DNA from: Pseudomonadota bacterium
GTDB lineage: Bacteria; Pseudomonadota; Gammaproteobacteria; Burkholderiales; Burkholderiaceae_B
Direction: 5' to 3'
DNA length: 48,302 bases
NCBI GenBank assembly: GCA_023427085.1
Contig: JAEZBO010000007.1
Location: 1-48,302 of the forward strand
The first letter of the stretch is position 1. Every line of letters begins with the position of its first letter. This document shows, in pieces, positions 17,216 to 26,133 of the stretch. Under the pieces are notes generated by a model that saw only the letters and a program-made list of their open reading frames with translations, had not been told where the DNA came from and searched no databases. Position numbers and translations under genes: made by a program.

Positions 17216-18528
17216 GCGCCCGAGGCCGCACCCGCCGGCGTACGGCCGGCCGGCGCGTGGCGGCGCCGGTCGCCGCGTGCGTAACGGTCCAGCGTCAGCC
17301 CTTCGGTCGAGATGTCGGGCGTATGGCCGGTCATCACGTCGGCCAGCAGGCTGCCCGACCCGCAGGACATCGTCCAGCCCAGCGTGCCGTGGCCGGTGTT
17401 CAGGTACAGGTTGCCGTACCGGGTCTGTCCGACCAGCGGCGTGCCGTCGGGTGTCATCGGCCGCAGGCCGGTCCAGAAATCGGCCTGCGCGCTGGGGCCG
17501 CTGCCCGGATACAGGTCTTCGACCACGTGTTCGAGCGTCTGGCGCCGGCGCGCCAGCAAGCGCAGGTCGAAGCCGGCCAGTTCGGCCATGCCGCCTACCC
17601 GGACCCGGTCGCCCAGGCGGGTCACGGCGATCTTGTAGGTTTCGTCCAGTACCGTCGAGGTCGGTCCGCGCTCGGGCTGCGCCAGCGCGAAGGTCAGCGA
17701 ATAGCCCTTGACCGGATAGACCGGCACGTCCAGCTCCAGCGGTTGCAACAGCGCACGGCTGTAGCTGCCCAGCGCCACCACGTAGCGGTCGGCCTGCAGC
17801 CGCTGGCCGTCGACCGTCACGCCGGTGATGCGCGCGCCGTCATGATGCAGCCGTTCGATCTGCGCGCCATGGCGAAACTCCACGCCCAGCTCGGCGGCCA
17901 GCGCCGCCAGCCGGGTCGTGAACAGATGGCAGTCGCCAGTCTCGTCCTTGGGCAGCCGCAGGCCGCCAGCCAGCTTGTGGGCCGAGCGGGCCAGCCCAGG
18001 CTCGGCCTCGACCAGCTGGTCGCGGTCGAGCAACTGGTACGGCACGCCGCACTCTTCGAGCACGGCGGTATCGCGGCGCGCGGCCTCGAGCTGGGCTGGA
18101 TCGCGAAACAGCTGGATCAGCCCGAGCGCGCGGTTGTCGTACTGGATACCGGTCTGCTGGCGCAGCGCGCCCAGGCAATCGCGGCTGTATTCGGCCAGCC
18201 GCAGCATGCGGCCCTTGTTGATCGCGTACCGCTCGGCATTGCATTCGCGGAACATCGCGGCCATCCAGCGCCACTGGTACAGCGAGCCGTCCGGCCGGAT
18301 CGCCAGCGGCGCATGCGCCTGGAACATCCACTTGAGCGCCTTGAGCGGGATGCCCGGCGCGGCCCACGGCGTCGAGTAGCCCGGCGAGACCTGGCCGGCG
18401 TTGGCATGGCTGGTCTCGCCGGCCACGGCGCCCTGGCGATCGATCACGGTGACCTTGGCGCCGCGCCGCGCCAGGTAATAGGCGGTCGTGACACCGATCA
18501 CACCGCTGCCCAGGACGAGCACATGCAT
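17212..18528 (-). CDS. dadA: D-amino acid dehydrogenase small subunit
   Basis: FAD-dependent D-amino acid dehydrogenase, 438 residues, which oxidises D-alanine and other D-amino acids to 2-oxo acids and passes electrons to the respiratory chain at the inner membrane. The FAD motif GSGVIG is at 7-12, followed by family segments SHANAGQVSPGYSTPWAAPG and, near the end, WTGLRPMTPDGTPLVG and LNTGHGTLGWTMSCGSG. It is divergent from an Lrp-type regulator with duplicated palindromes between them. The CTAG at 17212-17215 serves as stop for dadA and for the convergent mipA-like gene. No alanine racemase gene (dadX) follows. Confidence 0.94.
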   Translation of the reverse strand: MHVLVLGSGVIGVTTAYYLARRGAKVTVIDRQGAVAGETSHANAGQVSPGYSTPWAAPGIPLKALKWMFQAHAPLAIRPDGSLYQWRWMAAMFRECNAERYAINKGRMLRLAEYSRDCLGALRQQTGIQYDNRALGLIQLFRDPAQLEAARRDTAVLEECGVPYQLLDRDQLVEAEPGLARSAHKLAGGLRLPKDETGDCHLFTTRLAALAAELGVEFRHGAQIERLHHDGARITGVTVDGQRLQADRYVVALGSYSRALLQPLELDVPVYPVKGYSLTFALAQPERGPTSTVLDETYKIAVTRLGDRVRVGGMAELAGFDLRLLARRRQTLEHVVEDLYPGSGPSAQADFWTGLRPMTPDGTPLVGQTRYGNLYLNTGHGTLGWTMSCGSGSLLADVMTGHTPDISTEGLTLDRYARGDRRRHAPAGRTPAGAASGA

Positions 18529-18607
18529 GGCAACCCCTTTGTCTGTTCTGGATGATTCGACTAGTCTAGATAGACAGCGCCAGGGTTTTTGATTTATTTT
18601 TGGCTAT

Positions 18608-18630
18608 CTGGCAGTGAATTCCACTGCCAG
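18608..18630. promoter_or_regulatory. Lrp-type operator palindrome, copy 1
   Basis: A 23-bp palindrome with perfect 9-bp arms CTGGCAGTG and CACTGCCAG around AATTC, in the dadA/lrp divergent region, centred at 18619. Confidence 0.75.
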
Positions 18631-18649
18631 TCCCCGCGGGTGGCGCCGC

Positions 18650-18673
18650 CTGACAGTGAAATTCCATGGCCAG
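18650..18673. promoter_or_regulatory. Lrp-type operator, copy 2, over the lrp start codon
   Basis: An imperfect second copy, CTGACAGTG then AAATTCCAT then GGCCAG, centred about 42 bp (four helical turns) from copy 1 and covering the ATG at 18666. The position suggests autorepression by the Lrp-type protein. Confidence 0.6.
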
Positions 18674-19130
18674 ACTCGACCGTATCGACCGTCTCATCCT
18701 CGACATCCTGCAACGCGAAGGCCGGCTGCCGATCAGCGAGCTGGCCATCCGTGTCAACCTGTCGGCCACGCCGTGCTCCGAACGGGTCAAGCGGCTCGAA
18801 CGCGACGGCATCATCATGGGCTATCACGCGCGGCTCAATCCGGCGCTGGTGGACAAGAGCCTGCTGGTGTTTCTCGAGATCAAGCTGTCGGCCAAGTCGG
18901 GCGACGTGTTCGACAAGGTCAGGCGCGACCTGGCGCTGGTGCCCGAAGTGCTCGAGTGCCACCTGGTGTCGGGCGAGTTCGATTACCTGGTCAAGGCGCG
19001 GCTCAAGGAGATGAGCGCCTACCGCCGGCTGCTGGGCGACCTGCTCAAGCGCCTGCCGTCCTCGGCGTCATCGCACAGCTACGTGGTGATGGAAGAGGTC
19101 AAGGAGACGCTGTACCTGGACCTGCGCTAG
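18666..19130 (+). CDS. Lrp/AsnC-family transcriptional regulator
   Basis: A 154-residue Lrp-type regulator: N-terminal helix-turn-helix (about 18-60; LPISELAIRVNLSATPCSERVKRL broken across two helices) and C-terminal RAM ligand-binding domain with VLECHLVSGEFDYLV. Divergence from dadA makes it the likely activator/repressor of D-amino acid catabolism, comparable to DadR; ligand alanine or another amino acid is inferred. The ATG at 18666 gives the standard MARLDRIDRLILDILQ N-terminus. Two related palindromes lie upstream, one over its own start codon. Confidence 0.9.
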   Translation: MARLDRIDRLILDILQREGRLPISELAIRVNLSATPCSERVKRLERDGIIMGYHARLNPALVDKSLLVFLEIKLSAKSGDVFDKVRRDLALVPEVLECHLVSGEFDYLVKARLKEMSAYRRLLGDLLKRLPSSASSHSYVVMEEVKETLYLDLR

Positions 19131-19131
19131 C

Positions 19132-19199
19132 GGGCAGGCGCCGGGCCCTGCCAGGGCAGGCGCCGGGCCGCGTCACGGCAGGCCGCGTCAAAGCAGGCC
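19132..19199. repeat. Short degenerate tandem repeats
   Basis: Two exact 16-bp copies of GGGCAGGCGCCGGGCC (19132-19147 and 19154-19169) are followed by two near-identical 15-bp units, GCGTCACGGCAGGCC and GCGTCAAAGCAGGCC. They fill the gap between the convergent lrp and yitT-type genes. Confidence 0.7.
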
Positions 19200-19232
19200 G
19201 TGCAGCCCGAGCCGCGTCAGCCAGAGCCGGAA

Positions 19233-19853
19233 TCAGGCAGTCACGTAGCGGCCGGGCCGGTGATTCAGCCAGAGAAACAGGCTCATCACCACCGCCCCCA
19301 GTACCGAATAGGCGACCCGGTCCAGCGGCAGCACGAACACGGCCAGCAGCACGATGCTGCAGTCGATGATCATCTGCACCTTGCCGGCGCGGATGCCGTG
19401 GCGCTCCTGCAGCGTCAGCGAGACGATGGTGGCGCCGCCCAGGCTGGCGCGATGGCGCGCCAGGAACAGGCAGCCGCTGCCCATCAGCAGGCCGCCCAGC
19501 ACCGCCGCATACAGCGGATGGATGTGGCTGATCACCACCATCGACGCCGCGTATTCGGTCAGCAGGGATAGCAGCGCGACCGCCGCGAAGGTCTTGAGCG
19601 TGAATTCGCGCCCCATCTGGCGCCAGGCGAACCAGTAGAACGGCAGGTTGATCAGGAAGAACAAGCGGCCGAAATTGATGTCGGTGACGTAGTGCAGCAG
19701 GAAGGCGGCGCCGGCGGTGCTGCCGGTCAGCAGGCCGGCCTTGCCGTACAGGATCATCGCGACCGAGACGAACAGGCTGGCGGTGACCAGCGCCTGCAGG
19801 TCTTCGAAGCGGCCGTGGCCCAGCCGCGGGCGGCTTTGCGTGAGAGTGCTCAT
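19233..19853 (-). CDS. YitT-family membrane protein
   Basis: A 206-residue integral inner-membrane protein with about five hydrophobic segments, matching the YitT/DUF161 family: YGKAGLLTGSTAGAAFLLHY near the start (about 36-55) and LGGATIVSLTLQERHGI later. Its transport or other role is unknown. The C-terminal YitT ligand-type domain (DUF2179) present in Bacillus members is absent, so this is the short form. It is convergent with the Lrp-type gene and divergent from the small gene at 20085. Confidence 0.8.
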   Translation of the reverse strand: MSTLTQSRPRLGHGRFEDLQALVTASLFVSVAMILYGKAGLLTGSTAGAAFLLHYVTDINFGRLFFLINLPFYWFAWRQMGREFTLKTFAAVALLSLLTEYAASMVVISHIHPLYAAVLGGLLMGSGCLFLARHRASLGGATIVSLTLQERHGIRAGKVQMIIDCSIVLLAVFVLPLDRVAYSVLGAVVMSLFLWLNHRPGRYVTA

Positions 19854-20084
19854 GCTCGAGTGTCGAATGCCGCGACACGACCGGGTGGGTCGCAGGCGGA
19901 AAAATCAGGAAGGTGCTTGTGGCAGCTCGGATTCTCCGCCAAATCGCGGGACTTGTGGCATGCCGGATGCAAATAATTGCTGCGCCGCCACAATATGGCC
20001 GCATGCCTTGCTGCCAATGGTTACCTCGCCGGCCCTGGGGCTTCGGTAGCATGGAATGTCCTCGAACCGACCAGGAGCGTAGAC

Positions 20085-20399
20085 ATGGGAAGTTTTGCCA
20101 AGGCCACTCAGGCGCAGGCCCGCGGCGACGAGATCGCCTTCGTGCTCGAGACGGGCGGCGTGCCCCGCCAGTTCGAGATCTCGGGTGACGTGCTGAGACA
20201 GCATTTCGGCGCTGCCGACGATACCGGCAGCGAACTGCTCAAGGCCTTCGAGCAGGCCCGCCCCCGCATCGAGGCGCTCGCCAAGAAGGCCCAGTGGGTG
20301 CCGTCCGACGGCATCATTACGCTGGGCGAGGGCGATTTTGGCGAGCACGGCGAGATCAACCCCGAGCAGGAAGCGGACGCCGCCAAGCCGAAGTCCTGA
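20085..20399 (+). CDS. Small conserved-type hypothetical protein
   Basis: I do not recognise this 104-residue protein. It has no signal peptide or membrane segment. It begins MGSFAKATQAQARGDEIAF and continues with a beta-type ETGGVPRQFEISGDVL segment, an alpha-helical centre (GSELLKAFEQARPRIEALAKK region) and an acidic C-terminus. An AGGAG ribosome binding site at 20073-20077 supports the ATG at 20085 over in-frame ATGs further up. It ends 1 bp before the convergent hybrid kinase gene. Confidence 0.7.
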   Translation: MGSFAKATQAQARGDEIAFVLETGGVPRQFEISGDVLRQHFGAADDTGSELLKAFEQARPRIEALAKKAQWVPSDGIITLGEGDFGEHGEINPEQEADAAKPKS

Positions 20400-20400
20400 C

Positions 20401-22758
20401 TCAGGCGGGCTGCGTGCCGGCGCCGGCCAGCGCCTGCCGCAGCAGGTCGGTCAGATCATCACCCCGATAGGGCTTCTGCAGGAAGTGCGTGTGCGGGTCG
20501 TCGGCAAAGGCGACACGGATGCCGCTCTCGGTATCGCCGCTCAGGATCACGATCGGCAGCGAGGGCCGGCGCAGCCGCAGCGGCTGCACCAGCGCCTCGC
20601 CGCTGCCATCGGGCAGGCCCAGATCGGCGATCACGGCTGCGTACGCATCCAGTTGCGGGTCGCTGCCGGTCTTGCTGCGTGCGTCGGCCAGCGATACCGC
20701 CTCGTCGACCAGGAAATGGCTCATTTCCAGGATCTCCACCGCCAGCGAGCGCACCAGTTCGTCATCCTCGACCAGCAGCACACGCGGGCGCGGCCGCTTG
20801 TCGAGCATGCTGCGCACCCGCTGCGCGACCGCCGGCACCGTGAACGGCTTGCCGATCAATTCGACGCCAGGCTCGAGCCGGCCGTCCTCGAGCAGGACGT
20901 CCGACGCGTAGGCCGACGTGAACAGGATCGGCAGCCCCGGCTGGCGCGCCCAGGCCTGCTGCGCCATCTGCTTGCCGTTCATGCCGCCGGGCAGGCCGAC
21001 ATCGGTGAAGATCAGTGCGATTTCAGGGTAGGCCGCGAGGCGGTCGAGCGCCTGCTGGCCATCGGCCGCCTCGATGATGCGGTAGCCCAGTTCGCCAAGC
21101 ACCGCGACCGAATGCTGGCGCACGTCGGGATCGTCCTCGACCACCAGCAAGGTCTCGGTGCCCGTCGGCGCTGGCGCAGCCAGGCCTTCGGACGCCGGCC
21201 GGATGACGGCAGGCTCGTCGGTGGCGGCCATCGCCTCGGCGCGCGGCAGCAGCAGCAGCACCGTGGTGCCCTTGCCCGGGTCGGAATGGATGCGGACGTG
21301 GCCACCGCTCTGCTTGACGAAGCCGTAGACCTGGCTCAGGCCCAGACCGGTGCCCTGGCCCTCGACCTTGGTGGTGAAGAAGGGGTCGAAGGCCTTGGCG
21401 ATGATGTCCTGCGACATGCCGCTGCCAGTGTCGCTGACCGCCAACTGCACGTAGTCGCCCGGCGTCTTTTCCTTGTTGATCGCACAATAGGCGGCGTCGA
21501 GCGTGCGGTTGCTGGTGCGGATCGACAGCTTGCCGCCGCCGTCCATGGCGTCGCGTGCGTTGACCGCCAGGTTGATGACGGCGTTCTCGAGCTGGTTGGG
21601 ATCGACGAAGGTGCACCAGGCGGTGGCGTCCAGATCGGTCTGCAATTGCACGTGTTCGCCCAGCGTGCGGCCAAGCAGCACCGACAGGCGTTCGACCAGC
21701 TGGTTGACGTCGACCCGCTGCGGCGCCAGTGGCTGGCGGCGCGAGAAGGCCAGCAGGCTGCTGGTCAGCTTGGCGCCGCGCTCGGCGCCGCGCATGGCGT
21801 TGTTCAGCGCCTGGCGCTGCCGTTCGGGAGTCTGCTCGGACTGGCCGCGCTTGAGCGTCTCGAGATTGCCCAGCACGATCGTCAGCAGATTGTTGAAGTC
21901 GTGCGCGACGCCGCCGGTCAGCTGGCCGATCGACTCCATCTTCTGCACCTGCCGCAGCTGCGCCTCGAGATCGAGCCGATGCGAGATGTCGCGGCCGGCG
22001 CCATAGAACTGGCCTTCCTGCGTGCGCACCAGCGTCCAGCTGAAGGCGCGCGGATTGCCGTGGCGCGTTCGCATGCGCAGGTCCAGGTCGCGTACCACGT
22101 CGTCCTTGGCCAGCCTGGCCATCGACGAGTCGGCGGTGGCGGCGTCCTCGTCGGCCACCAGGCTGATCAGTGCCCGCCCGCGCAGGTCCTCGTCCTGCCA
22201 TTGCAGGATTTCGGTCCAGGCCGGGTTGGTCGCGCGGATGATGCCGCCGCGGTCACAGATGACGAACAGATCCTGGCTGACCCGCCAGACCAGGTCGCGC
22301 TCCTGGGTGCGGGCCTCGACGGTCTGCTCGAGCGTGGCGTTGATCTCCAGCAGGCGCTGCTCGGCGTCGCGGCGCGCCTGGCGCTCGGCCTTCTCGGCCA
22401 GCGCCCGCCGCAGCGCGGCCGGCAGCCGGTCCAGCCTCTGCTTGACCACGTAGTCGGTGGCGCCGCGCTTGAGCGACTCGATGGCGATCTCTTCGCCCAG
22501 CGTGCCCGACACAAAGATGAACGGCGTCTCGGGGCGGCGGTCGTGGGCGATCGCCAGCGCGCTCATGCCGTCGAAGGCCGGCAACACGTAGTCCGCCAGG
22601 ATGATGTCATGCTGCTGGGTATCGAGCGCGGCGATGAACGCGTCGCGGGTCCAGACCCGCTGCAGCTGATAGGCCAGACCGGCCCGCTGCAGGTGGCTCT
22701 GCAGCAGTTCGGCGTCCATATCGCTGTCTTCGAGCAGCAGGATGTGCAGCAATGACAC
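20401..22758 (-). CDS. Hybrid histidine kinase REC-PAS-HK-REC-REC
   Basis: A 785-residue soluble hybrid kinase. Order: receiver 1 (1-125, phospho-acceptor D56), PAS (about 155-262), HisKA with H286 in GGVAHDFNNLL, HATPase with N/G boxes (ENAVINLAVNARDAM; GQGTGLGLSQVYGF), receiver 2 (about 536-652, D586) and receiver 3 (about 658-780, D712). No membrane segments. It starts 3 bp after the stop of the upstream receiver gene, itself coupled to the phytochrome gene, so it is the terminal or branching element of a light-driven phosphorelay. No DNA-binding output domain is present, so an unseen partner must carry the response. Confidence 0.9.
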   Translation of the reverse strand: MSLLHILLLEDSDMDAELLQSHLQRAGLAYQLQRVWTRDAFIAALDTQQHDIILADYVLPAFDGMSALAIAHDRRPETPFIFVSGTLGEEIAIESLKRGATDYVVKQRLDRLPAALRRALAEKAERQARRDAEQRLLEINATLEQTVEARTQERDLVWRVSQDLFVICDRGGIIRATNPAWTEILQWQDEDLRGRALISLVADEDAATADSSMARLAKDDVVRDLDLRMRTRHGNPRAFSWTLVRTQEGQFYGAGRDISHRLDLEAQLRQVQKMESIGQLTGGVAHDFNNLLTIVLGNLETLKRGQSEQTPERQRQALNNAMRGAERGAKLTSSLLAFSRRQPLAPQRVDVNQLVERLSVLLGRTLGEHVQLQTDLDATAWCTFVDPNQLENAVINLAVNARDAMDGGGKLSIRTSNRTLDAAYCAINKEKTPGDYVQLAVSDTGSGMSQDIIAKAFDPFFTTKVEGQGTGLGLSQVYGFVKQSGGHVRIHSDPGKGTTVLLLLPRAEAMAATDEPAVIRPASEGLAAPAPTGTETLLVVEDDPDVRQHSVAVLGELGYRIIEAADGQQALDRLAAYPEIALIFTDVGLPGGMNGKQMAQQAWARQPGLPILFTSAYASDVLLEDGRLEPGVELIGKPFTVPAVAQRVRSMLDKRPRPRVLLVEDDELVRSLAVEILEMSHFLVDEAVSLADARSKTGSDPQLDAYAAVIADLGLPDGSGEALVQPLRLRRPSLPIVILSGDTESGIRVAFADDPHTHFLQKPYRGDDLTDLLRQALAGAGTQPA

Positions 22759-22761
22759 GCC

Positions 22762-23238
22762 TCAGGCCTCCGTGACCTTCATCGGGCCGCTGCGCGGCAC
22801 GCCAGGGTGGGGCTCGTTGATGATGGCCCAGAACATTCCCAGGTCGCGGATCGCGTTGAAGAAGTCCTTGAAGTCCACCGGCTTGACCACGAAGGCGTTG
22901 ACGCCCAGGTCGTAGCTGCGCACCAGGTCGGACTCTTCGCGCGAGGCGGTCAGCATGACGACCGGGATGTGGCGGGTGGCCGGATCGCCCTTGATGCGTT
23001 CGAGCACCTCGAGTCCGTCCATGCGCGGCAGCTTCAGGTCCAGCAGCACCACCGCCGGATCGGCGTTGTCGCGTTCGCTGTGCACGCCGCGCCGCAGCAG
23101 CCAGTCGAGCGCCTCGACGCCATCGCGGGCGGTGACGACTTCGTTGGCCAGTTGGCAGCGCTCGAGCGCGACCAGGGTCAGTTCGAGATCCTTGGGATTG
23201 TCTTCCACCAGCAGGATTTTCTTGAGCATGTGCGTCAT
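22762..23238 (-). CDS. Single-domain response regulator (Rcp1-like)
   Basis: A 158-residue stand-alone receiver: VEDN at 11-14, phospho-acceptor D67 in LLDLKLPRMDG, then MLTAS and FVVKPVD for the conserved threonine and lysine. The long insert after helix 2 and the C-terminal tail resemble the Rcp1 partners of phytochrome kinases. The start overlaps the phytochrome stop by one base (TGATG), indicating translational coupling. It should receive phosphate from the phytochrome kinase and may pass it to the downstream hybrid kinase. Confidence 0.9.
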   Translation of the reverse strand: MTHMLKKILLVEDNPKDLELTLVALERCQLANEVVTARDGVEALDWLLRRGVHSERDNADPAVVLLDLKLPRMDGLEVLERIKGDPATRHIPVVMLTASREESDLVRSYDLGVNAFVVKPVDFKDFFNAIRDLGMFWAIINEPHPGVPRSGPMKVTEA

Positions 23239-25451
23239 CAGGCAGTCTCTGCGCGATCAGGGATGGAAAAATAGAACGTGGCGCCTTGGTCGAGTTCGCC
23301 CTCGGCCCAGACGCTGCCGCCGTGACGCTCGGCGATGCGTTTGACGTTGGCCAGGCCGATGCCCGTGCCTTCGAACTCTTCCATGCGATGCAGCCGCTGG
23401 AAGACGCCAAAGAGTTTACCGACGTAATTCATGTCGAAGCCGACACCGTTGTCCGAGACCGAGAACACCAGGTTGGCCCCCTTCTTTTCGCGCCGCACGT
23501 GGATCACCGCCGGTTTGCGGCTGCGGCTGTATTTGATGGCATTGCTGAGCAGGTTCTGGAACACCTGCCGGAACATGCCGGCATCGCCGATCGCGCTGCC
23601 GAGCTTGTCGATGTGCCACTGGATCTCGCGGCCGCGCGTATCGGGGGCGAGCATCTGGCGGCATTCGATCACCAGTTTGTCGATGTCGACGCGATCGCGC
23701 GCCAGCGCCGCCCTGCCGGCCTGCGAGAAGTCCAGCAGGCCGTCGACCAGCCGGCCGGCGGTATGGGCGCTTTCGATGATGGTCTCGACGTACCGCAGCG
23801 CCCGTGGCTGGTCCTTGAGCGCGTCGACTTCCTTGAGCAGCTCGGCGTAGCCAACGATGTGGCGAAACGGCGCGCGCAGGTCGTGCGACACCGAATAGGA
23901 AAAGGCTTCGAGTTCCTTGTTGCTGCGGCGCAGCTCGTTCGACAGGTCGGCCAGCTCTTCGGCGTTGCGCATGACGATGCCGATGATGGCATTGCGCAGC
24001 GAGGCGGCCGTGTCGATCTGCGCCGGCGTCCATGGCAGCGACTGCAGCCGCAGCGTTTCCTGCCAGATCGCGAAGGACTTGCGTGGATGCAGCTGGCCGT
24101 CATGGTCGGCCGGGTCCTTGCGCGGATCGCCGCCCCAGTTGACGGTCTGCACGACCTCGGGACGAAACCACATCACGTAGCTGCGGTGCAGTTGCGAGAT
24201 CGAGATCGCCAGCAGGCCGCTGGCGGCCGCCGCATGCTCGGCCGAGCCGGGGTGGCGCGTCGCCAGCTTGTCGGTGGCGAACAGGTCGTCCTGCGGGAAG
24301 GTCTCGGCCAGCCAACCGGCCAACTCAAGGATATGGGCCTGCTCGGGAACCGTGCCGACACAGAAGCAGCGGTCTTCGAGCACCACCGCCGCGCCTTGCG
24401 CATCGGTCAAACCCAGAAAAGCGGCCGGCTGCGCGGTCAGCCCGTCGACGAAATGCTTTTCCTGCGCCATGTGCGACAGCAGCTCGGCCTGCAGGCCCTG
24501 CAGCGCGACCCGTTCGGCGGCATCGGCCGCACGCTGTTTGCCGGCCAGCTGCATCGAGACGATCTGCGCCAGGAAGTCACAGGCTGCGCGGACCTGCGTG
24601 GGCACCTGGCGCGGGGCGCTGTGATGGCAGGACACCAGGCCCCACAGCTGGCCTTCGACCAGGATCGACACCGACATCGAGGCCGGCGTCTCCATGTTGC
24701 GCATGTATTGCAGGTGCACCGGCGACACGCTGCGCAGCACCGAATGCGTCAGGTCCAGCGCGTCGGCGCGGCTGTCGTGCGAGACGATGGCGACCGGCTG
24801 GTAGTGCGCGTCCGGTATCAGCCGGATGCGGTTCAGGCGGTAGAGCTCGCGGGCCTGCGCCGGGATGTCCGAGGCCGGGAAACGCAGGTCGAGATAGGAC
24901 GGCAGGCGTTCGTTGCGCGCTTCGCCGACCACGGTGCCGTTCCAGTGGCTGTCGAAACGGTAGACCAGCGCGCGGTCGAAGCCGGTGAGCTCGCGCATCA
25001 GCGTGGCGGTCAACGCATGCAGCGCCTCGATCGACTGCTCGGACTGGATCTGTTCGACCGCCGCGCGCATCTGCGGGTAGAGCGAATCGAGCGAGGCTTC
25101 GACACCCGGCTCGCGCTGCTCGAACTCGAGAATCAGTTCGGGGCCCGACGAATGCGAGGAGATGCTGCAGCTGTGCTCGCCAAAGCGCTGCGAGGCGTGG
25201 AAGATCAGCTCTTGCGGCGACGCGCCGGCGGTCAGCAGTTGCTGCACGCTGGCTGGCAGATCGCCCAGCACGTCGCGCCAGTGCGCCCCCAGCAGGCCGT
25301 CCAGCGGCCGGCCCAGGTAATCGGGCGTGTTGGCACTCGCGCGCGATATCCGTTGCGTGGCGCTGTCGATGGCGACCAGAAAACCATGCGGCTGGATACT
25401 GCCGGGGATCCGGATGGGTTCGTGCTCGCAGGACACGGCGTCAGCTGTCAT
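23238..25451 (-). CDS. bphP: Bacteriophytochrome histidine kinase
   Basis: A 737-residue red/far-red photoreceptor kinase. PAS domain with the biliverdin-attaching cysteine C8 (VSCEHEPIRIPGSIQPHG); GAF domain with PASDIP (192-197) and H246 in SPVHLQYMRNM; PHY domain with the tongue motif PRKSF (456-460); HisKA with H523 (SVSHDLRAPFRH) and HATPase ending the chain. All key photosensory residues are present. I chose ATG 25451 because it places the cysteine at the normal distance from the start; an in-frame ATG at 25517 would add 22 residues. A heme oxygenase gene to make biliverdin is not in the window. Confidence 0.93.
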   Translation of the reverse strand: MTADAVSCEHEPIRIPGSIQPHGFLVAIDSATQRISRASANTPDYLGRPLDGLLGAHWRDVLGDLPASVQQLLTAGASPQELIFHASQRFGEHSCSISSHSSGPELILEFEQREPGVEASLDSLYPQMRAAVEQIQSEQSIEALHALTATLMRELTGFDRALVYRFDSHWNGTVVGEARNERLPSYLDLRFPASDIPAQARELYRLNRIRLIPDAHYQPVAIVSHDSRADALDLTHSVLRSVSPVHLQYMRNMETPASMSVSILVEGQLWGLVSCHHSAPRQVPTQVRAACDFLAQIVSMQLAGKQRAADAAERVALQGLQAELLSHMAQEKHFVDGLTAQPAAFLGLTDAQGAAVVLEDRCFCVGTVPEQAHILELAGWLAETFPQDDLFATDKLATRHPGSAEHAAAASGLLAISISQLHRSYVMWFRPEVVQTVNWGGDPRKDPADHDGQLHPRKSFAIWQETLRLQSLPWTPAQIDTAASLRNAIIGIVMRNAEELADLSNELRRSNKELEAFSYSVSHDLRAPFRHIVGYAELLKEVDALKDQPRALRYVETIIESAHTAGRLVDGLLDFSQAGRAALARDRVDIDKLVIECRQMLAPDTRGREIQWHIDKLGSAIGDAGMFRQVFQNLLSNAIKYSRSRKPAVIHVRREKKGANLVFSVSDNGVGFDMNYVGKLFGVFQRLHRMEEFEGTGIGLANVKRIAERHGGSVWAEGELDQGATFYFSIPDRAETA

Positions 25452-25494
25452 CGATAAGGGACTGTACTGATGTATGAGTTGGCGGTTTGACGCG

Positions 25495-25500
25495 ATTATA
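25495..25500 (-). promoter_or_regulatory. Possible -10 element for bphP
   Basis: A perfect TATAAT on the minus strand, 44 bp upstream of the bphP ATG. No good -35 hexamer is seen at 16-18 bp, so an activator or another sigma factor may be needed. Confidence 0.35.
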
Positions 25501-25665
25501 GGGGGACGCGTGTGCATGACGGCGTGCGCCGGTGAGTTTTCAAACGTAAAAGTCGGCCCACGACATGCAATATACGGTTAACTTTGGCTCCTCGAAAGTT
25601 GCTATCCTGCGGCAGTCCGGTGCAAATCAGTCCTGACATCGCTTCTCCCGGACATCCTCGTAAAA

Positions 25666-26064
25666 ATGCGTACAAACTCCGAATCCGCACCGGTGGTGCT
25701 GGCCGTCGATGACGATGATCTGGTCCTCGACGTCATGCTGCAATCCCTCGAAGAGCTCGGTTTTCAACCGGTCGGCGCCGCCAATGGCGGCGAAGCCATC
25801 GGCGTGCTCGAACAACAGACCCCGGTCGCGCTATTGGTCACCGACGTACGCATGCCCGGCATGAGCGGTATCGAGGTTGCCAAGGCCGCGCGCCAGCGCT
25901 GCGCCGACCTGCCGGTGCTGTTCGTGACCGGCTTCAGCACCCAGTTCACCGATGCCAGCCTGGCGCTCGACCGCGGCATGGCACTGCTGCGCAAGCCCTA
26001 TACGCTGGACGCCCTCGAGTCGGCGATCAAGCAATTGATGGACTCGAGCTCGGTCACCCACTGA
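25666..26064 (+). CDS. Single-domain response regulator
   Basis: A 132-residue receiver-only protein: acidic pocket VDDDD (14-18), phospho-acceptor D60 in TDVRMPGMSG, then FVTGF and LLRKPYTLD for the conserved threonine and lysine. It is divergent from bphP with 214 bp between, making five receiver domains in the light-sensing locus counting the hybrid kinase. No output domain is present, so it may act as a phosphate sink or on a protein partner. Confidence 0.88.
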   Translation: MRTNSESAPVVLAVDDDDLVLDVMLQSLEELGFQPVGAANGGEAIGVLEQQTPVALLVTDVRMPGMSGIEVAKAARQRCADLPVLFVTGFSTQFTDASLALDRGMALLRKPYTLDALESAIKQLMDSSSVTH

Positions 26065-26133
26065 CCGACTGGCACGCCGAAAGGCCTGCCACCGTCCCGG
26101 TCACGGCTGCCGGCAAGCCGGCAGCCCCACCCG

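Noticed and set aside
20338..22755. Long plus-strand frame opposite the hybrid kinase
   Set aside because: The minus-strand frame encodes intact REC, PAS and kinase motifs; the plus-strand one matches nothing.
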